A DNA stretch of 64,000 nt from Phytophthora quininea. Lineage: Eukaryota; Oomycota; Peronosporomycetes; Peronosporales; Peronosporaceae. Positions 21,274 through 31,749 of this stretch are shown here, piece after piece. Both the position numbers and the translations under genes were made by a program. The stretch lies in contig JAAVTG010000646.1 of the NCBI GenBank assembly GCA_011947345.1, forward strand, positions 95,844 through 159,843, given 5' to 3'. Within the stretch, counting starts at the first letter, position 1; every line of letters begins with the position of its first letter. Under the pieces are notes generated by a model. The model had not been told where the DNA came from, ran no database searches, and saw only the letters and a program-made list of their open reading frames with translations.

Positions 21274-21601
21274 GCAATTTGGCACGGCATGTGTTGTGAG
21301 TCGAGGTGCAGCGAACGAGTAGCATTGCTGCACCCTTCGATGTGGCGGTTGCTTTTCTTGTGGCGTGGCCGATGCACGACCAACAAAAACAGTCAACTTG
21401 GGGGTATGTGGGCGATTTCTGAACGATTGGTTCAGTAGTTTTGGTGGAGATCTTGACCAGTACCTCGCGAGGTCAGCACCTGGCACAGCTACTAACGATG
21501 CTCACCCAAAACCATCTACCAAAGCTTGCGTTGCTTCGGAAGAGACCGACAAGCTGGAGTTGGCTCCAATCATCTCGATGAGAAGGGTCGCACGACCTAC
21601 A

Positions 21602-21617
21602 GCTTCATTCTTCATTT
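21602..21617 (+). promoter_or_regulatory. Oomycete-type initiator, MIP gene at 21.6 kb
   Basis: GCTTCATTCTTCATTT, followed by CGCCCC, about 30 bp before the start codon at 21646. It resembles the oomycete Inr core (TCATTYYNCAWTT). Confidence 0.55.
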
Positions 21618-21645
21618 CGCCCCACCAACCAAAAGCTGCCAAACG

Positions 21646-22625
21646 ATGAGCTCTATCTCACTTCATCCATCCGCTACCAAAGTGCACATCAGTGAGGCCA
21701 GCTTCGCCAACAGTGGACAGCTCATGCTCGACATGTCCGACAAGTCTGCGTATGCAGACTTCGCTAACACGCCGTACACGCCCCACATCCCAGTGCTGCA
21801 AGACCGTGCGCCGCAGTCGCTTCATGACACGAACCGCAGTCAGCTTCGAAGCAACGGGCGAGATTTCAAGAAGTTGCCGTTCGTCACGACCAGCCCGCAC
21901 TTTCGAGAGTGTCTGGCCGAGTTTTTGGCGCCGTCATCGTCATCGGCTTGGGGTTGGCTGTCAACAGCCAAGTCGCTCTCTCGGATGGCAAAGCTGGCGA
22001 CGTGATGACCATCAGTCTCACTTGGGGCGTCGCCGTGCTCATGGGCATCTACACGGCCGAAAACGTGAGCGGCGCACACATTATCTCGGTCATGACCTTC
22101 ACGCACGCCATGTATGGTCGCCTACCGTGGTGGAAAGTGCCTGGGTACATTTGCGCCCAGACACTCGGCGCATTTGTTGCGGCAGCGCTCGTGTACGTCC
22201 TACACTACCAGAAGATCGTTGCAGTCGACCCGGACAAGACAACGATGCAGATTTTGTTCGTCTCGTATCCTAACGGCGTCTCCAACTACACCGCTTTGTA
22301 CACGGAAGTGCTGATGTGTGCCTTCCTACTTTCGTGCGTGTACGCCATTACGGACCCGCGCAATCGCCATCCGGGTCCCGTCGGCACCCCATTCGCCATG
22401 GCGTTGCTCATCATGGCGATAGTTGCGGCCTTCAGCTTGAACACTGGGCTCGGAGTGAGCCTCAACCGCGACCTGGGCCCCCGTTTGTTCGCTTACTGCG
22501 CGGGTTATCACTCGGTGTTCACCGAGTACGACTATTACTTCTGGATCCCAGTCGTGGGCCCATTCCTTGGCGGTGTGATCGGTGCCGGCGCGTACACCAT
22601 GTTCATTGAGATCCAGCATCCATAA
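21646..22625 (+). CDS. Divergent MIP channel lacking both NPA motifs (one frame break)
   Basis: Start at 21646 (MSSISLHPSAT), with the shared N-terminal pattern KSAYADFANTPYTP and SLHDTNRSQ. The frame breaks at about 21930 in TTTTTGGCGCC, inside the first membrane helix, and continues in the next frame to the stop at 22625. One added base joins ECLAEFLA to VIVIGLGLAVNSQVAL. The pore boxes are GAHIISVMTFTHA and VSLNRDLGPRL, again without NPA. It is closest to the neighbour at 20.2 kb (both have ISV at box one and an N-R-D at box two), so the loss of NPA predates their split. It may be functional with an unusual pore, or non-conducting. Confidence 0.8.
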
Positions 22626-23171
22626 ACCAAGGTTGGTTGTGGTGCTCGACAGTGTTGGTCGCAGCTCAAGACGAGATAGATACGCACGAGCCATGGTGTC
22701 GAAGCAACCTGCCGGTGTTTGGTGCATTTCAGGAGCTTGTTTGCTTGGTAATTGGGGAGAGCTCAGGGACATATGACTTGCTTGGACGCGTATTTAAGCC
22801 AGACAAATGGAGAGCAATAGCACTCGTAACGTCACGAAGCCTGAATTCGACATGCTTGTTGTTCTGCAGCAGGCGTTCTTGTGCTTTTGCTCCTTGACCA
22901 CAAGGGAAATCTGTTGAGTAGGAGCCTGCAACTTCAGATTGTGATGGTCGACCACTTCAACATGTGTTGAGCTCTGTCCAGCTCCGCAGCAAAAACAAAA
23001 GGAGCGACAAGCAGCAACTCGACACCCGGTAGCCGTTGTAAGAACTGTGCAGGACACACCAACAAGTTGGCCGAGCCCTTGGCAGACTCGCTCGTGACTG
23101 ATAGCCATTTTCCTTTTTGCCGACTTCACCTCAACGGATCAGCAAAGACCAGAATGCGACCGAACCTAAAC

Positions 23172-24122
23172 ATGGAGCCAAGCTTCGTCACCAGCAGCCA
23201 AGTGGCATTGGAGGCCGCGGAGAAGTCTACCGGTTATGCCTTCGCTAACACCCCGTACACCCTCACGGCCCCATCGATCGATGCGAACGTTCCCTGCACC
23301 ACACGAACCGCAGCCAGTACAACCGCGACGAAGACCACCACGAGCAGTGGTTCGTGACAAGCAACCCTCACCTTCGCGAGTGTTTCACCGAGTTCCTCGG
23401 CACGTTCGTCATGCTCTGCTTCGGCATGGGGTCAACACCCAAGTAGCGCTGTCGGACGAGAAGAAAGGCACGTGGCTGAGCATCAACATGGCCTGGGGTA
23501 TCGCCGTTCTCATGGGCGTCTACGTCTCTGAAGGCGTGAGTGGAGCCCACATGAACTGCGCGGTGACGTTCGCCCACGCAGTGTACAGCCGTCTGCCATG
23601 GTGGAAAGTCCCGGGTTACTGTGCTTCTCAACTATTCGGTGCTTTCCTCGGCGCCTACTCGGTATACGTCCTCAACTACCAGAAACTCATGAAGGCCGAC
23701 CCAAACAAAGAGACGATGATGGTGCACTTCGCGACGTACCCGAATCCAGACATCAGCAACTTCACCGCATTCTACACGGAGACGTTGGCGACGGCGATGC
23801 TGCTACTGTGTATCTACGTTATCACGGACCAGCGCAACCGGTCTCCCGGTCCGGTAGGCACGCCGTTTGCTTTCGCGTTGATGATCATGGCGCTGGGTAT
23901 GTGTTTCGGTATGAACACTGGATACGCCATGAACCCCGCTCGAGATTTCGCGCCGCGTGTTGTTCACGTACATTGTGGGCTACGGCTCCAAGGTGTTCAC
24001 TCGATGGCTACTACTTTTTGATCCCAATCTTCGACACGCTGTGTGGTGGGGTGATTGGAGCGGGTATCTACATGTTCCTCGTGCAGGTGCAGCACCCGAA
24101 TGAGCTGGGGGATTTTGATTAA
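23172..24122 (+). pseudogene. MIP channel with several frame breaks
   Basis: Begins MEPSFVTSSQ at 23172 (an ATG 18 bp upstream is possible). Frame changes occur near 23272 (GCCCC), 23427 (GGGG before TCAAC), 23958 (GCGTGTTG) and 24004 (CACTCGATGG). The first two fit loss from a homopolymer; the latter two need larger changes, so real decay is more likely than for its neighbours. Box one reads GAHMNCAVTFAH (NCA in place of NPA); box two is MNPARDFAPR. The best match in the window is the gene of the inverted arms (MALGMCFGMNTGYAMNPARDF shared). The end is PNELGDFD at 24122. Confidence 0.75.
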
Positions 24123-24440
24123 AGCACTTTCAATAAATGCTTCGCCTTGTACAATCTTCGTTTCATTTCGTCTGTGGAGATTGTTCACGTAATAGACAAT
24201 TTCCATCGTACACGGACCTGCTCCAACGGCGCTAAATGCGAAGGTGCTGCGCACCGCAAAAACACGTGACCGATCCGTTATCGCCGCTTTAGTCCGTTAT
24301 CCGCGCCGTCAATCGGTGAGCTGAGCTGGACCTGGACCTGGACCTGGGGTCGATCCAAGCAGCGGTTAATCCCTGTCCTTGCAGCCTCAACGGCCGAGAA
24401 CCACACACATCTCCGACCAACAGAGGACTCGGTCAAAGAA

Positions 24441-24460
24441 GCTCATTATCCTTTTTCCTC
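24441..24460 (+). promoter_or_regulatory. Oomycete-type initiator, MIP gene at 24.5 kb
   Basis: GCTCATTATCCTTTTTCCTC, identical to the element of the inverted partner, about 65-85 bp before the start codon. Confidence 0.6.
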
Positions 24461-24524
24461 TGTTCACAGCAGCAGCTTCCACCGTGACCAACCAACCACT
24501 GCAGCAACCCAGCCGTGCTTCGCC

Positions 24525-25468
24525 ATGGAGGTGGTCAACAGCAACGCGCCGCTCGTCATCGACGTCGCCAACAAGTCCGGCAACTACGCGCCGTACGCCG
24601 ACACCCCTTCTCTCCGCGCCAAGTCGACCGCTGCGAGCGCTCGCTCCACCACACCAACCGCAGCCAGTACGACCGCGACCAAGAGCACCACAAGCAGTGG
24701 TTCGTCACCGCCAACCCGCATCTCCGCGAGTGCTTCGCCGAGTTCCTCGGCACCTTCGTCATGATCAGCTTCGGCATGGGCGTCAACAACCAGGTCGTGC
24801 TCGGCAAAGGAGACAAAGGCACCTGGCTCAGCATCAACATGGCCTGGGGGATTGCCGTGCTCATGGGCGTCTACATCTCGGAAGGTGTGAGTGGCGCGCA
24901 CATGAACCCCGCCGTCTCACTGGCGCACGCCGTCTACGGCCGAATGGCGTGGCGAAAGATCCCCGGATATGTCTGCGCACAAGTGCTCGGCACCTTCTTC
25001 GGCGCCTGTGCCGTCTACCTCATGGACTACCAGAAGATCCACAAGTTCGACCCGGACAAAACCATCATGCACGTGCACTTCGCCACGTACCCCAACTCGG
25101 AGATCAACAACCTCACGGCCTTCTACACTGAGACGCTGGCCACGTCCATGCTCTTGCTCTGCATCTACGCCATCACGGACCAGCGCAACCGCTCTCCGGG
25201 CACCGTCGGCACGCCCTTCGCCTTCGCGTTGATGATCATGGCGCTGGGCATGTGCTTTGGCATGAACACGGGCTATGCTATGAACCCGGCTCGAGACTTT
25301 GGCGCCCGGTTGTTCACGTACGTCGCCGGCTACGGCTCCAAGGTGTTCACTTTGGACGGGTGCTACTTCCTCATCCCGATCTTCGCTCCTCTGATCGGCG
25401 CCGTGCTCGGAGCAGGAGCGTACGAGATCTTGGTGCAGGTCCAGCATCCGCACGATCCCGCAGAGTAA
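24525..25468 (+). CDS. MIP channel, inverted copy of the 18.4-kb gene, one frame break
   Basis: Same protein as the gene at 18409-19353 from the ATG at 24525, but a run of five C in that gene is four C here (24604-24607). This shifts the frame after residue 28; the rest is open in another frame to 25468. Both NPA boxes are present downstream. Since the arms are otherwise nearly identical and the change is a single C in a C run, a base-calling or assembly error is as likely as a true null allele. Confidence 0.85.
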
Positions 25469-25497
25469 TTGCTTGATAGAAAACACAGTAAATACAT

Positions 25498-25913
25498 ACA
25501 AAATCTCCATTTCCTTGTGTTCCCCGGTCTATGCGTTAGTTCCAACACGCAGGTGGCTGATGGCTCTCTCGTTCGATGCGTGAATCAACAACGCTTGGGA
25601 TGGTGTTTATCTTGATCGGCAACTCAATATCAAGACCGCGTCGTGTTCTCCAGACACTCGGGGTTTTACAATCGTGGTAGTCGCGATCACATTATGTATG
25701 TGCATCACCCTGGCTGGAAGCTTGCCCACCGCACTGTATTACTCAATGGTATTATTGTACACACGCGCCGTACTTCGCGAAGATACCTGCACGATCGCCA
25801 ACTGTAGCGTTTATCAAACGCCATGACACCAAGCCAACGGGTAATGCATCTGTGCGACGGCCAGCTCTAGGATCTCGTCTCACAGAGTGTGACAACTTCG
25901 TCACGCATTTCTG
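25498..25913. other. Intergenic, no gene seen
   Basis: Region between the convergent ends of the MIP gene and the TTK kinase gene. No supported coding, RNA or repeat feature was found. Confidence 0.5.
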
Positions 25914-28900
25914 CTACATCTCAGTTCGGCGCTCCTGTGTGTTGTAGAGGCCAAGGTAGCTTCGAGGAGCCTCGCCGTTTGAGCTTTGTAAGCCCTCTTG
26001 CCCAATAGACAAGAACATATTTACTCGACTGCTTGGCATTCCTCGTGAGCGCAATAGGTCGCCGAGCTGGGTGAGAACTTGAGGTGCATTGTTCATCGTC
26101 ACAGTTGGCGTTGAAGTCACGGCTCCGATAGCACCACCGGCTCGCAAAAACGGGTGATTCAGCAAACCGCTCTTCCCCGCTATGGTTGGGCGGCGGCGGT
26201 GATCACGCTGCAGACAGGAGCGAATTACATTTTCCAAGTCTTTGTTCTTCAGTGGTTGGAACGGGATTGGAATCGACGGGTCAATGATGCAGCGGAACTT
26301 CTCGATGATGTTGTGTACGTCCGCAAAGGGGTTTCGAATACACGATTTGGTACAGTATGCACCCCAGCGACCATATATCACTTGCCCGTCCAACCTGTAG
26401 TGCGATAAGCAATGTTTTAATCAACGACATTCACATTGAGCAATGTGATGAGACACCCACCTTCATTTTTCCCTCTGGGTCCCGCTGTCCATTCGGCATT
26501 GTGTTACCTTGGATAGCCTCGGGGACATGAAGTTAACTGTACCAATCTGACTGTCACGTTCAATATTTGTCGTGTCGTTTGAGATTGCCTTCGCAATCCC
26601 AAAATCGATCAGTTTCAGCGCGCCATTCACAAACAAAAAGTTTGCTGGTTTCAAATCGCCTATAAAACATACGCGCAACAATTGTTCTCATTAACATGAG
26701 CGCTACAGTCGCAACATCCATTCAAACTCACCATGGATAATTCTCATGTTGTGGATTGCTTCAACAGCTTCCAGCATTTGAGTCCAAATGACGCGCAGAA
26801 AGTTTTCGTCCATGCCTCCTTTCAAATCCCGAAGCCGCTCGCTGAGATCGATCTCGCCATGCTCCATAATCTGTTGTGAAAATAACAAAATAGAACAATT
26901 AACGACCCTCCTGAAATTCACCAGTGATGCGAGCACATACCACATTGATCTGTCGTTGTTGGAGATCTTGTTCAGCAGCCACAAGCCTAATGATATGGGG
27001 TTTCCTTGAAGTTTCCGTAGCAGATCGATCTCATTCGTATACTGGGAAATGCTCTGCTCATCCAGCTTCTTCAGTTTGATTTTCTTCAAGGCATAAATCT
27101 TGAGATCGGGGCCCAACATTCGATAGACTTTGCTGCTGCCTCCACTTCCGATTTGTTCCAGCTTTATATACTGCAGTCCGCCAACCTACACGATTAAAAC
27201 TGCGGTCAGACTGGTGCAAGGTATAGTTGAATACGAGAAAATACGAACCGTGACTCGGCTGGCCAAAGACGCAAAAGCATCTTGTGCAGTGGAGTTAACT
27301 GTCGATGACAAGGGTGGTGACGACGCTGACGAAGAAGAGCTGGGCGAGTACGGGCTCATATTCGCGCGACTCTTAGCGAGTGCAGCACCTGACTGCTGCT
27401 GCCCTGGGGAGCGATAGTACTCAGAAGCAGAAGCACGGGACGCGCCGCTGCTTGCCAACGAACGCGCTGGCGCTGCTGTGATTGCAACTGGTCTGCTCTC
27501 TTGAGCCCTTTGTACAACAAGTGAGGGATTGCTGTCGGGAATAGGAGCTGACCTGTCATTAACTGATGCTGGTCTCGATGGTTGTTGAAGCCCTCTTGAG
27601 CTTCCTGGAGACATTCTTGTCGCCAAGCCAGCTGCACTTGGACTGGTATCACGTGAGTTGCCTCCACGAAACTTCGGTTTCCAACTTATAATGTTGGATA
27701 TGTCAATATCAACTTTCTTCTTTGGTTTGACTTCCGCTTTCGCTGTTGCTGATGCCGGTGGCGTTTCCTACACGAAAAAAATGTAGCTTGCAGTTAGACA
27801 CGATTCCAGAAGTCGATACTGTCTGTTGCCCTACCTTGACTGGGGTAAGTGGCTTGTTTGGCTGTTTCGGAGCGTCTGCCATCATATCATCCTCATCATC
27901 ATCGCTGTCATTCACAGCATCCGGCAAAACTCTAAGCGCTGGACCACCTAAACGCTCAAACAAACAGTAATACCGTTAGAAAGAAACAAAGCATCCACAA
28001 ATGCGTAGTGACAGCCTTGTACCAAATCGAAAACGCGCCGGCTTCCTTGATGTTGACTGCGACTTGGTAATCGCTCTCGTAGGGAGCGACGGCGTCGTAA
28101 GTACTGGCGACTTGGCCTCCTTTCTCAGTCCTTTCCTCAGTGTAGAGAAACCACTCTCAGACGGAGTCAACAACCGTGTCTGACCCAACGGCGTCGTATC
28201 TGCTGGATGGGGCGACGTGAACGGGTGACTCAGCTGTCCCCGAGGCGTCGTCACCACCTTCCTCTCCTTTTCCTCTGCGTTCTCCTTCATCGAGCTGCTG
28301 TCAAAGCTCTTAAACTTCAGTTCCAGCGTCTTTCTGTCCTCCACTTTCCACGTGTTGTCTACTTGGATCTCACCTAGCGTCTTCCGCTTTCTAACGTCCT
28401 CAACCGCCTGCTTCTTCCGTGGGTACTCACCCTCCAGTTCTTCAGCGAAGGCGTTCACTCTACCGGCCTCTCCAGCGAGCACTCGCTGCTTCGCCTGCTG
28501 CTTCTGCTTCTCCGTCATCGCGTCGTTGTCCACTGCTCGCTCCAGAATCTCCTCCACAGCCTCCAGATTGCCCTCCTGGAACTCGAACGCCGCCTCCTCC
28601 TCATACATCATACTATGCCGTAGCCCAATGCCCTGCTTTCGCATCAGCTGGAACGCCTTCCGCGTGTCCTCCGCCGTCTCGTTCAGTTTGGCCAGCATCA
28701 CCCACAGCTCCGTGTACCGCTCGTCGCTCCTATCTGCCTGCACACACGACAGCGAGCGCCTCACCAGCCGCATCATGTTGTAATTGGACGGACAGCTCGG
28801 CACGGGGCAGCGCAGCAGCCGCAGCCACTTGTCCAGGCTGCGAGGGTCTTCGGCGACGTCCAGCACAAGGCGGACCCGCCGCTCGTCCGGCTGCTCTAGC

Positions 28901-29052
28901 AGGAAGATCTTGCGGGCCGACTCGCCCATGTACAGCAGCGGCGTGCGCTGGCCGTCCGAGGTGGTGAAGGTGACGCCAGGGAGCGGCAGCTGGGCTAGCA
29001 GCGCCGGCAGCGACGCATCTGGCGGCTGGTTCTCCTTGTCCACGAAGTCCAT
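25914..29052 (-). CDS. TTK: TTK/MPS1-type spindle-checkpoint dual-specificity kinase, seven exons
   Basis: Start at 29052 ([11 protein letters not shown]). Exon 1 (to about 28023) carries the N-terminal TPR-like domain ([50 protein letters not shown]). Later exons are about 27954-27835, 27767-27249, 27185-26941, 26870-26732, 26659-26461 and 26394-25914. Introns of 63-72 bp have GT-AG ends; the first intron's junction is uncertain. The kinase domain has the loop [11 protein letters not shown], the Lys in [15 protein letters not shown], the DFG motif in [21 protein letters not shown], and [11 protein letters not shown]. Glycine loop, DFG and TPR region together are those of MPS1/TTK, which acts at kinetochores. 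Breaks near 26997, 26525 and 26335 lie at C runs and each fit one lost base. The product is about 900 residues. Confidence 0.88.
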
Positions 29053-29090
29053 GCGGATCTGGCGGCGCGTCGGAGGGTGCAGCGCCTCGC

Positions 29091-31235
29091 GGGGCCGCTT
29101 GCGCGCGCGGGACAGAGTGATGGTCGTCGTTCTTGGCGCGGACGGCGTCCTTTTCGAAGTGGTATACAAAAACAAGTGTAATCGTGAGTTGGTCCGACAA
29201 GTAACATTTGCTGTATTTTGAAAAAATACAATAAAAACGTTATTTTGCCACACGACCCGATGCCGCACCTGATTCTGATGCTGGAGCGTGTCGTGCTGTC
29301 CCTGGACGATGGCAAAGCGAACGTCGGCTATCAATGACCAGCAACGACAGCGATGGAGGATGCTGATCGAAGACCGATGGATGTGCTGCTTCCAGCGTGA
29401 TGAAGCGGCTTGCTGTTGGCCGTGCTGCATCTTCTGTTGCTGTCTGCAGAGCGGTCGACCATTGTTCCAGTATGATCCTTCAACACAAAAGGCAACAAAG
29501 GCAACTACTGCAGCAAGGCATCTACTGCAGCATTTCTCGAGAAAGACTGACGTCGGAGAATGAGCTGCAGCGCGTGCTTCGCCGGCAGAACGGAGCTGCT
29601 CGACTGGCTAAACACTCTGTGCGCCACCGAGCTGACCAAGCTGGAGCAGACGTGCACTGGCGCCGTGGCCTGTCAGGTGCTGGACGCCCTCTTCCCTGGC
29701 AAAGTCCCCATGGCCAAAGTAGACTGGGGCGCCACGCACGACTACGAGTCCATCGGTAACTACAAACTGCTGCAGCAGAGCTTCTTCGTGCTCAGGATCG
29801 ACAAGCAGATCCCCGTCGACCGCCTCGTGCGCGGCAAGTACCAGGACAACCTCGAGTTCATGCAGTGGCTCAAGGCCTTCTACGACCGCCAAGACGCACA
29901 CCCGCCCTACGACCCCATCGCGAGGCGCGAGAAGGGCAAAGGCGGCGCAGAGTACAACCGAAAGCTGTTCGGATCCATGGCAGCGAAGGTCGTGGCAGCT
30001 CAACAGTCGACGCCAGTGAAGAGCAAGTCGGCAACGCCGACCAAGAAGTCTCCTCGTTGCACGAGCAGTTCTGGTCGCGGAGCTTGTGCCCCTATCAGTG
30101 AGGACGCTGCCATGGCGTTGAAAGAGATGGTGAAGAACATCACGGAGGCGAACGAGTCGCTCTCCAAGCAGAACGAAAGACTGCGGTCGACTGTAAGTGG
30201 ACTGGGTCGATAGTTTGACTGGCCTGCTTGACGTTTGTTGGTGGTGCTGTTTTCGCCGGCCAGGTCGCGATCGTGGAGAAGGACCGCGACTTCTACCTGA
30301 AGAAACTTGAGGCGGTGGAGGAGCTAGTGAACGAGTCGGAGTTGTCGGAGACTGCTGACCATGAGACGACGCTCCTGTCCATGGCGATACTTGAGGTGCT
30401 GTACGCCTCCCAAGACGACGAGTAAAACGGATAGCAAGACCAACAGCAAGTGATGCGATTTCTATTGAAGTTTTCATGCGCCCGCATCGACCAAAATGCA
30501 GGGTAAAAGCTCACGTCGAACACTGTGAAGTCCACGATCCACGTAGCGATTCAGTAGATTGAGTCATCAATCGATCGAACCTTCATGCTCAAGCCGCTTG
30601 AGTCAAGCGTGTAAATTCCTGGAAGTACTTGTAGTTCACGTTCGTTTCGAGCGCATTTCCCGTGAGTCCTGAGAGATCCAACCTCTTGAGAACGACTTCC
30701 GGAGTCACCACTTTTGCCTTTGCCCAATAGCGGACCATACTAGTGACGCGTTCGTCGTAGAACTTGTAGTTCATATGAGTCGTCAGCGCGGTGCCGGACA
30801 ACTTGTCAAGGCCCAGGCCAGTCAAGGCTTCCCGTGCTGTTCGCATGCTGACCCAACTCGTCACAAAGTCTCCGTACACCTGGTAGTTCCGACTGGCTTC
30901 ACGAGCGGTCTCACTCAGTTTCTCCAGCCCCAGCTGTGCTGCAAGTTCACTCGGAGAGTAGTTGCTATTCTGCCAACCCTTCAGTTCAGTCGTCACGAAT
31001 TTATTGAAGTACTCGTATCCTGGGTTGGCCTTCGCTGCGGCGTCAGTTAGCTTCTCCAGTCCCAGTCTGGCAATGACATCGTCAGGCGTGAGTCTGCTCT
31101 GTTTCCAAGAATCATATTCAGTTTTCATGAACTTCTCGTAGAAAACGAAGTTGGGGCTCGCCGCAAGAGAAGTTCGTGATTGCGACGCCAAGCCTAACTT
31201 TGTCAGAACATCATCAGACGTTAAACCTTTCTTCG
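29091..31235. repeat. Segmental duplication, copy 1
   Basis: Matches 43052-45195 with about five differences in 2.1 kb. It starts inside the upstream region of the TTK gene (GGGGCCGCTTGCG), carries the complete EB1 gene, and ends inside the effector gene, beyond which similarity falls to the level of paralogous effectors. Confidence 0.92.
29560..30425 (+). CDS. EB1/MAPRE-family microtubule plus-end-binding protein
   Basis: Exon 1 29560-30192 and exon 2 30264-30425, with a 71-bp intron (GTAAGT...CCAG); without splicing a stop follows at once. The product is 264 residues. The N-terminal calponin-homology domain shows RTELLDWLNTLC, CQVLDALFPGKVPMAKVDW, NYKLLQQSFFVLRIDK and DNLEFMQWLKAFYDRQ, the EB1 signature for binding growing microtubule ends. 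A Ser/Thr/Lys-rich linker follows, then a coiled coil (ITEANESLSKQNERL, IVEKDRDFYLKKLEAVEELV), the EB-homology dimerisation region. The tail ends YASQDDE, without the usual EEY/F. It lies head to head with TTK, 507 bp between start codons. Confidence 0.93.
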
Positions 31236-31749
31236 TCCAGAGCGGGACTTGCAGCTCCATGAACTGCACGTAGTACGGAGCGTTATCGCTAGCAAGGAGC
31301 GCTTCCCGAGACAACTGGGACAGTCCCAACCTGCCCAAGACTTCGTCCGGACTCAACTCCTTCTTCAACCAAATATGAACTTGAGCTTTCAAGTAGTCGT
31401 CAAAGTATTCGTAGTTCGTCGCTTGTTTAAGCGCGGTTCCAGACAGATTCTCCAGTCCCAGCGCGTTCTGGACGAACGTAATGGGCTTGTCTTCCTGCGA
31501 CCAGAGCTGCATCTTCGCGCGAATCGGCACAAACACTGAAACGTCCTCATCGAGAACCTTGGCACCTTTGGCGATGACCTCTTTCGCCGACGACACATTG
31601 GGAAGTCCCCTCTCCTCATCGTCGACATTATCGAATGAGAAATTCCACGCGTCATCGTTGCCGACCCGCAATCTTCTCCCAGAGCCTGCGAACACCGAAC
31701 TGGTAGAGGTAGCGAACACTAGTACCAATAGAAGGTTTGGTACACGCAT
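30589..31749 (-). CDS. Secreted RxLR-EER effector with tandem LWY-type repeats
   Basis: 386 residues from the ATG at 31749; the open frame extends 17 codons upstream, but this ATG begins the signal peptide (residues 1-21, hydrophobic core LLLVLVFA). RRLR at 25-28 fits RxLR and lies unusually close to the cleavage site. DDEER at 43-47 is the EER motif. Residues about 70-386 hold roughly seven repeats of about 46 residues with a conserved Trp, a P/S-D-(E/D)-V-L step, LGL-x-x-L and a Y-x-Y/F-F core, the LWY plan of Phytophthora effectors such as PSR2. Such proteins are delivered into plant cells; the target here is unknown. The 3' two thirds are duplicated at 44.5 kb. Confidence 0.9.
   Translation of the reverse strand: MRVPNLLLVLVFATSTSSVFAGSGRRLRVGNDDAWNFSFDNVDDEERGLPNVSSAKEVIAKGAKVLDEDVSVFVPIRAKMQLWSQEDKPITFVQNALGLENLSGTALKQATNYEYFDDYLKAQVHIWLKKELSPDEVLGRLGLSQLSREALLASDNAPYYVQFMELQVPLWTKKGLTSDDVLTKLGLASQSRTSLAASPNFVFYEKFMKTEYDSWKQSRLTPDDVIARLGLEKLTDAAAKANPGYEYFNKFVTTELKGWQNSNYSPSELAAQLGLEKLSETAREASRNYQVYGDFVTSWVSMRTAREALTGLGLDKLSGTALTTHMNYKFYDERVTSMVRYWAKAKVVTPEVVLKRLDLSGLTGNALETNVNYKYFQEFTRLTQAA

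Larger units (their letters stand above)
24208..25497. repeat. Right arm of the 1.29-kb inverted duplication
   Basis: Reverse complement of 18380-19670 at over 99% identity, including the 5' leader and the first bases after the stop codon. Identity drops sharply at GTACAC (24208) inside and at about 25497 outside. Confidence 0.9.

Noticed and set aside
23172..24122. Intact MIP gene spoiled only by sequencing error
   Set aside because: At least two of its four breaks (near 23958 and 24004) are not simple homopolymer losses, so it is listed as a pseudogene.
29608..30477. 289-codon minus-strand frame opposite EB1, kept in both duplicate copies
   Set aside because: Conservation is explained by the recent duplication; composition (Arg/His/Leu-rich) is typical of a shadow frame.
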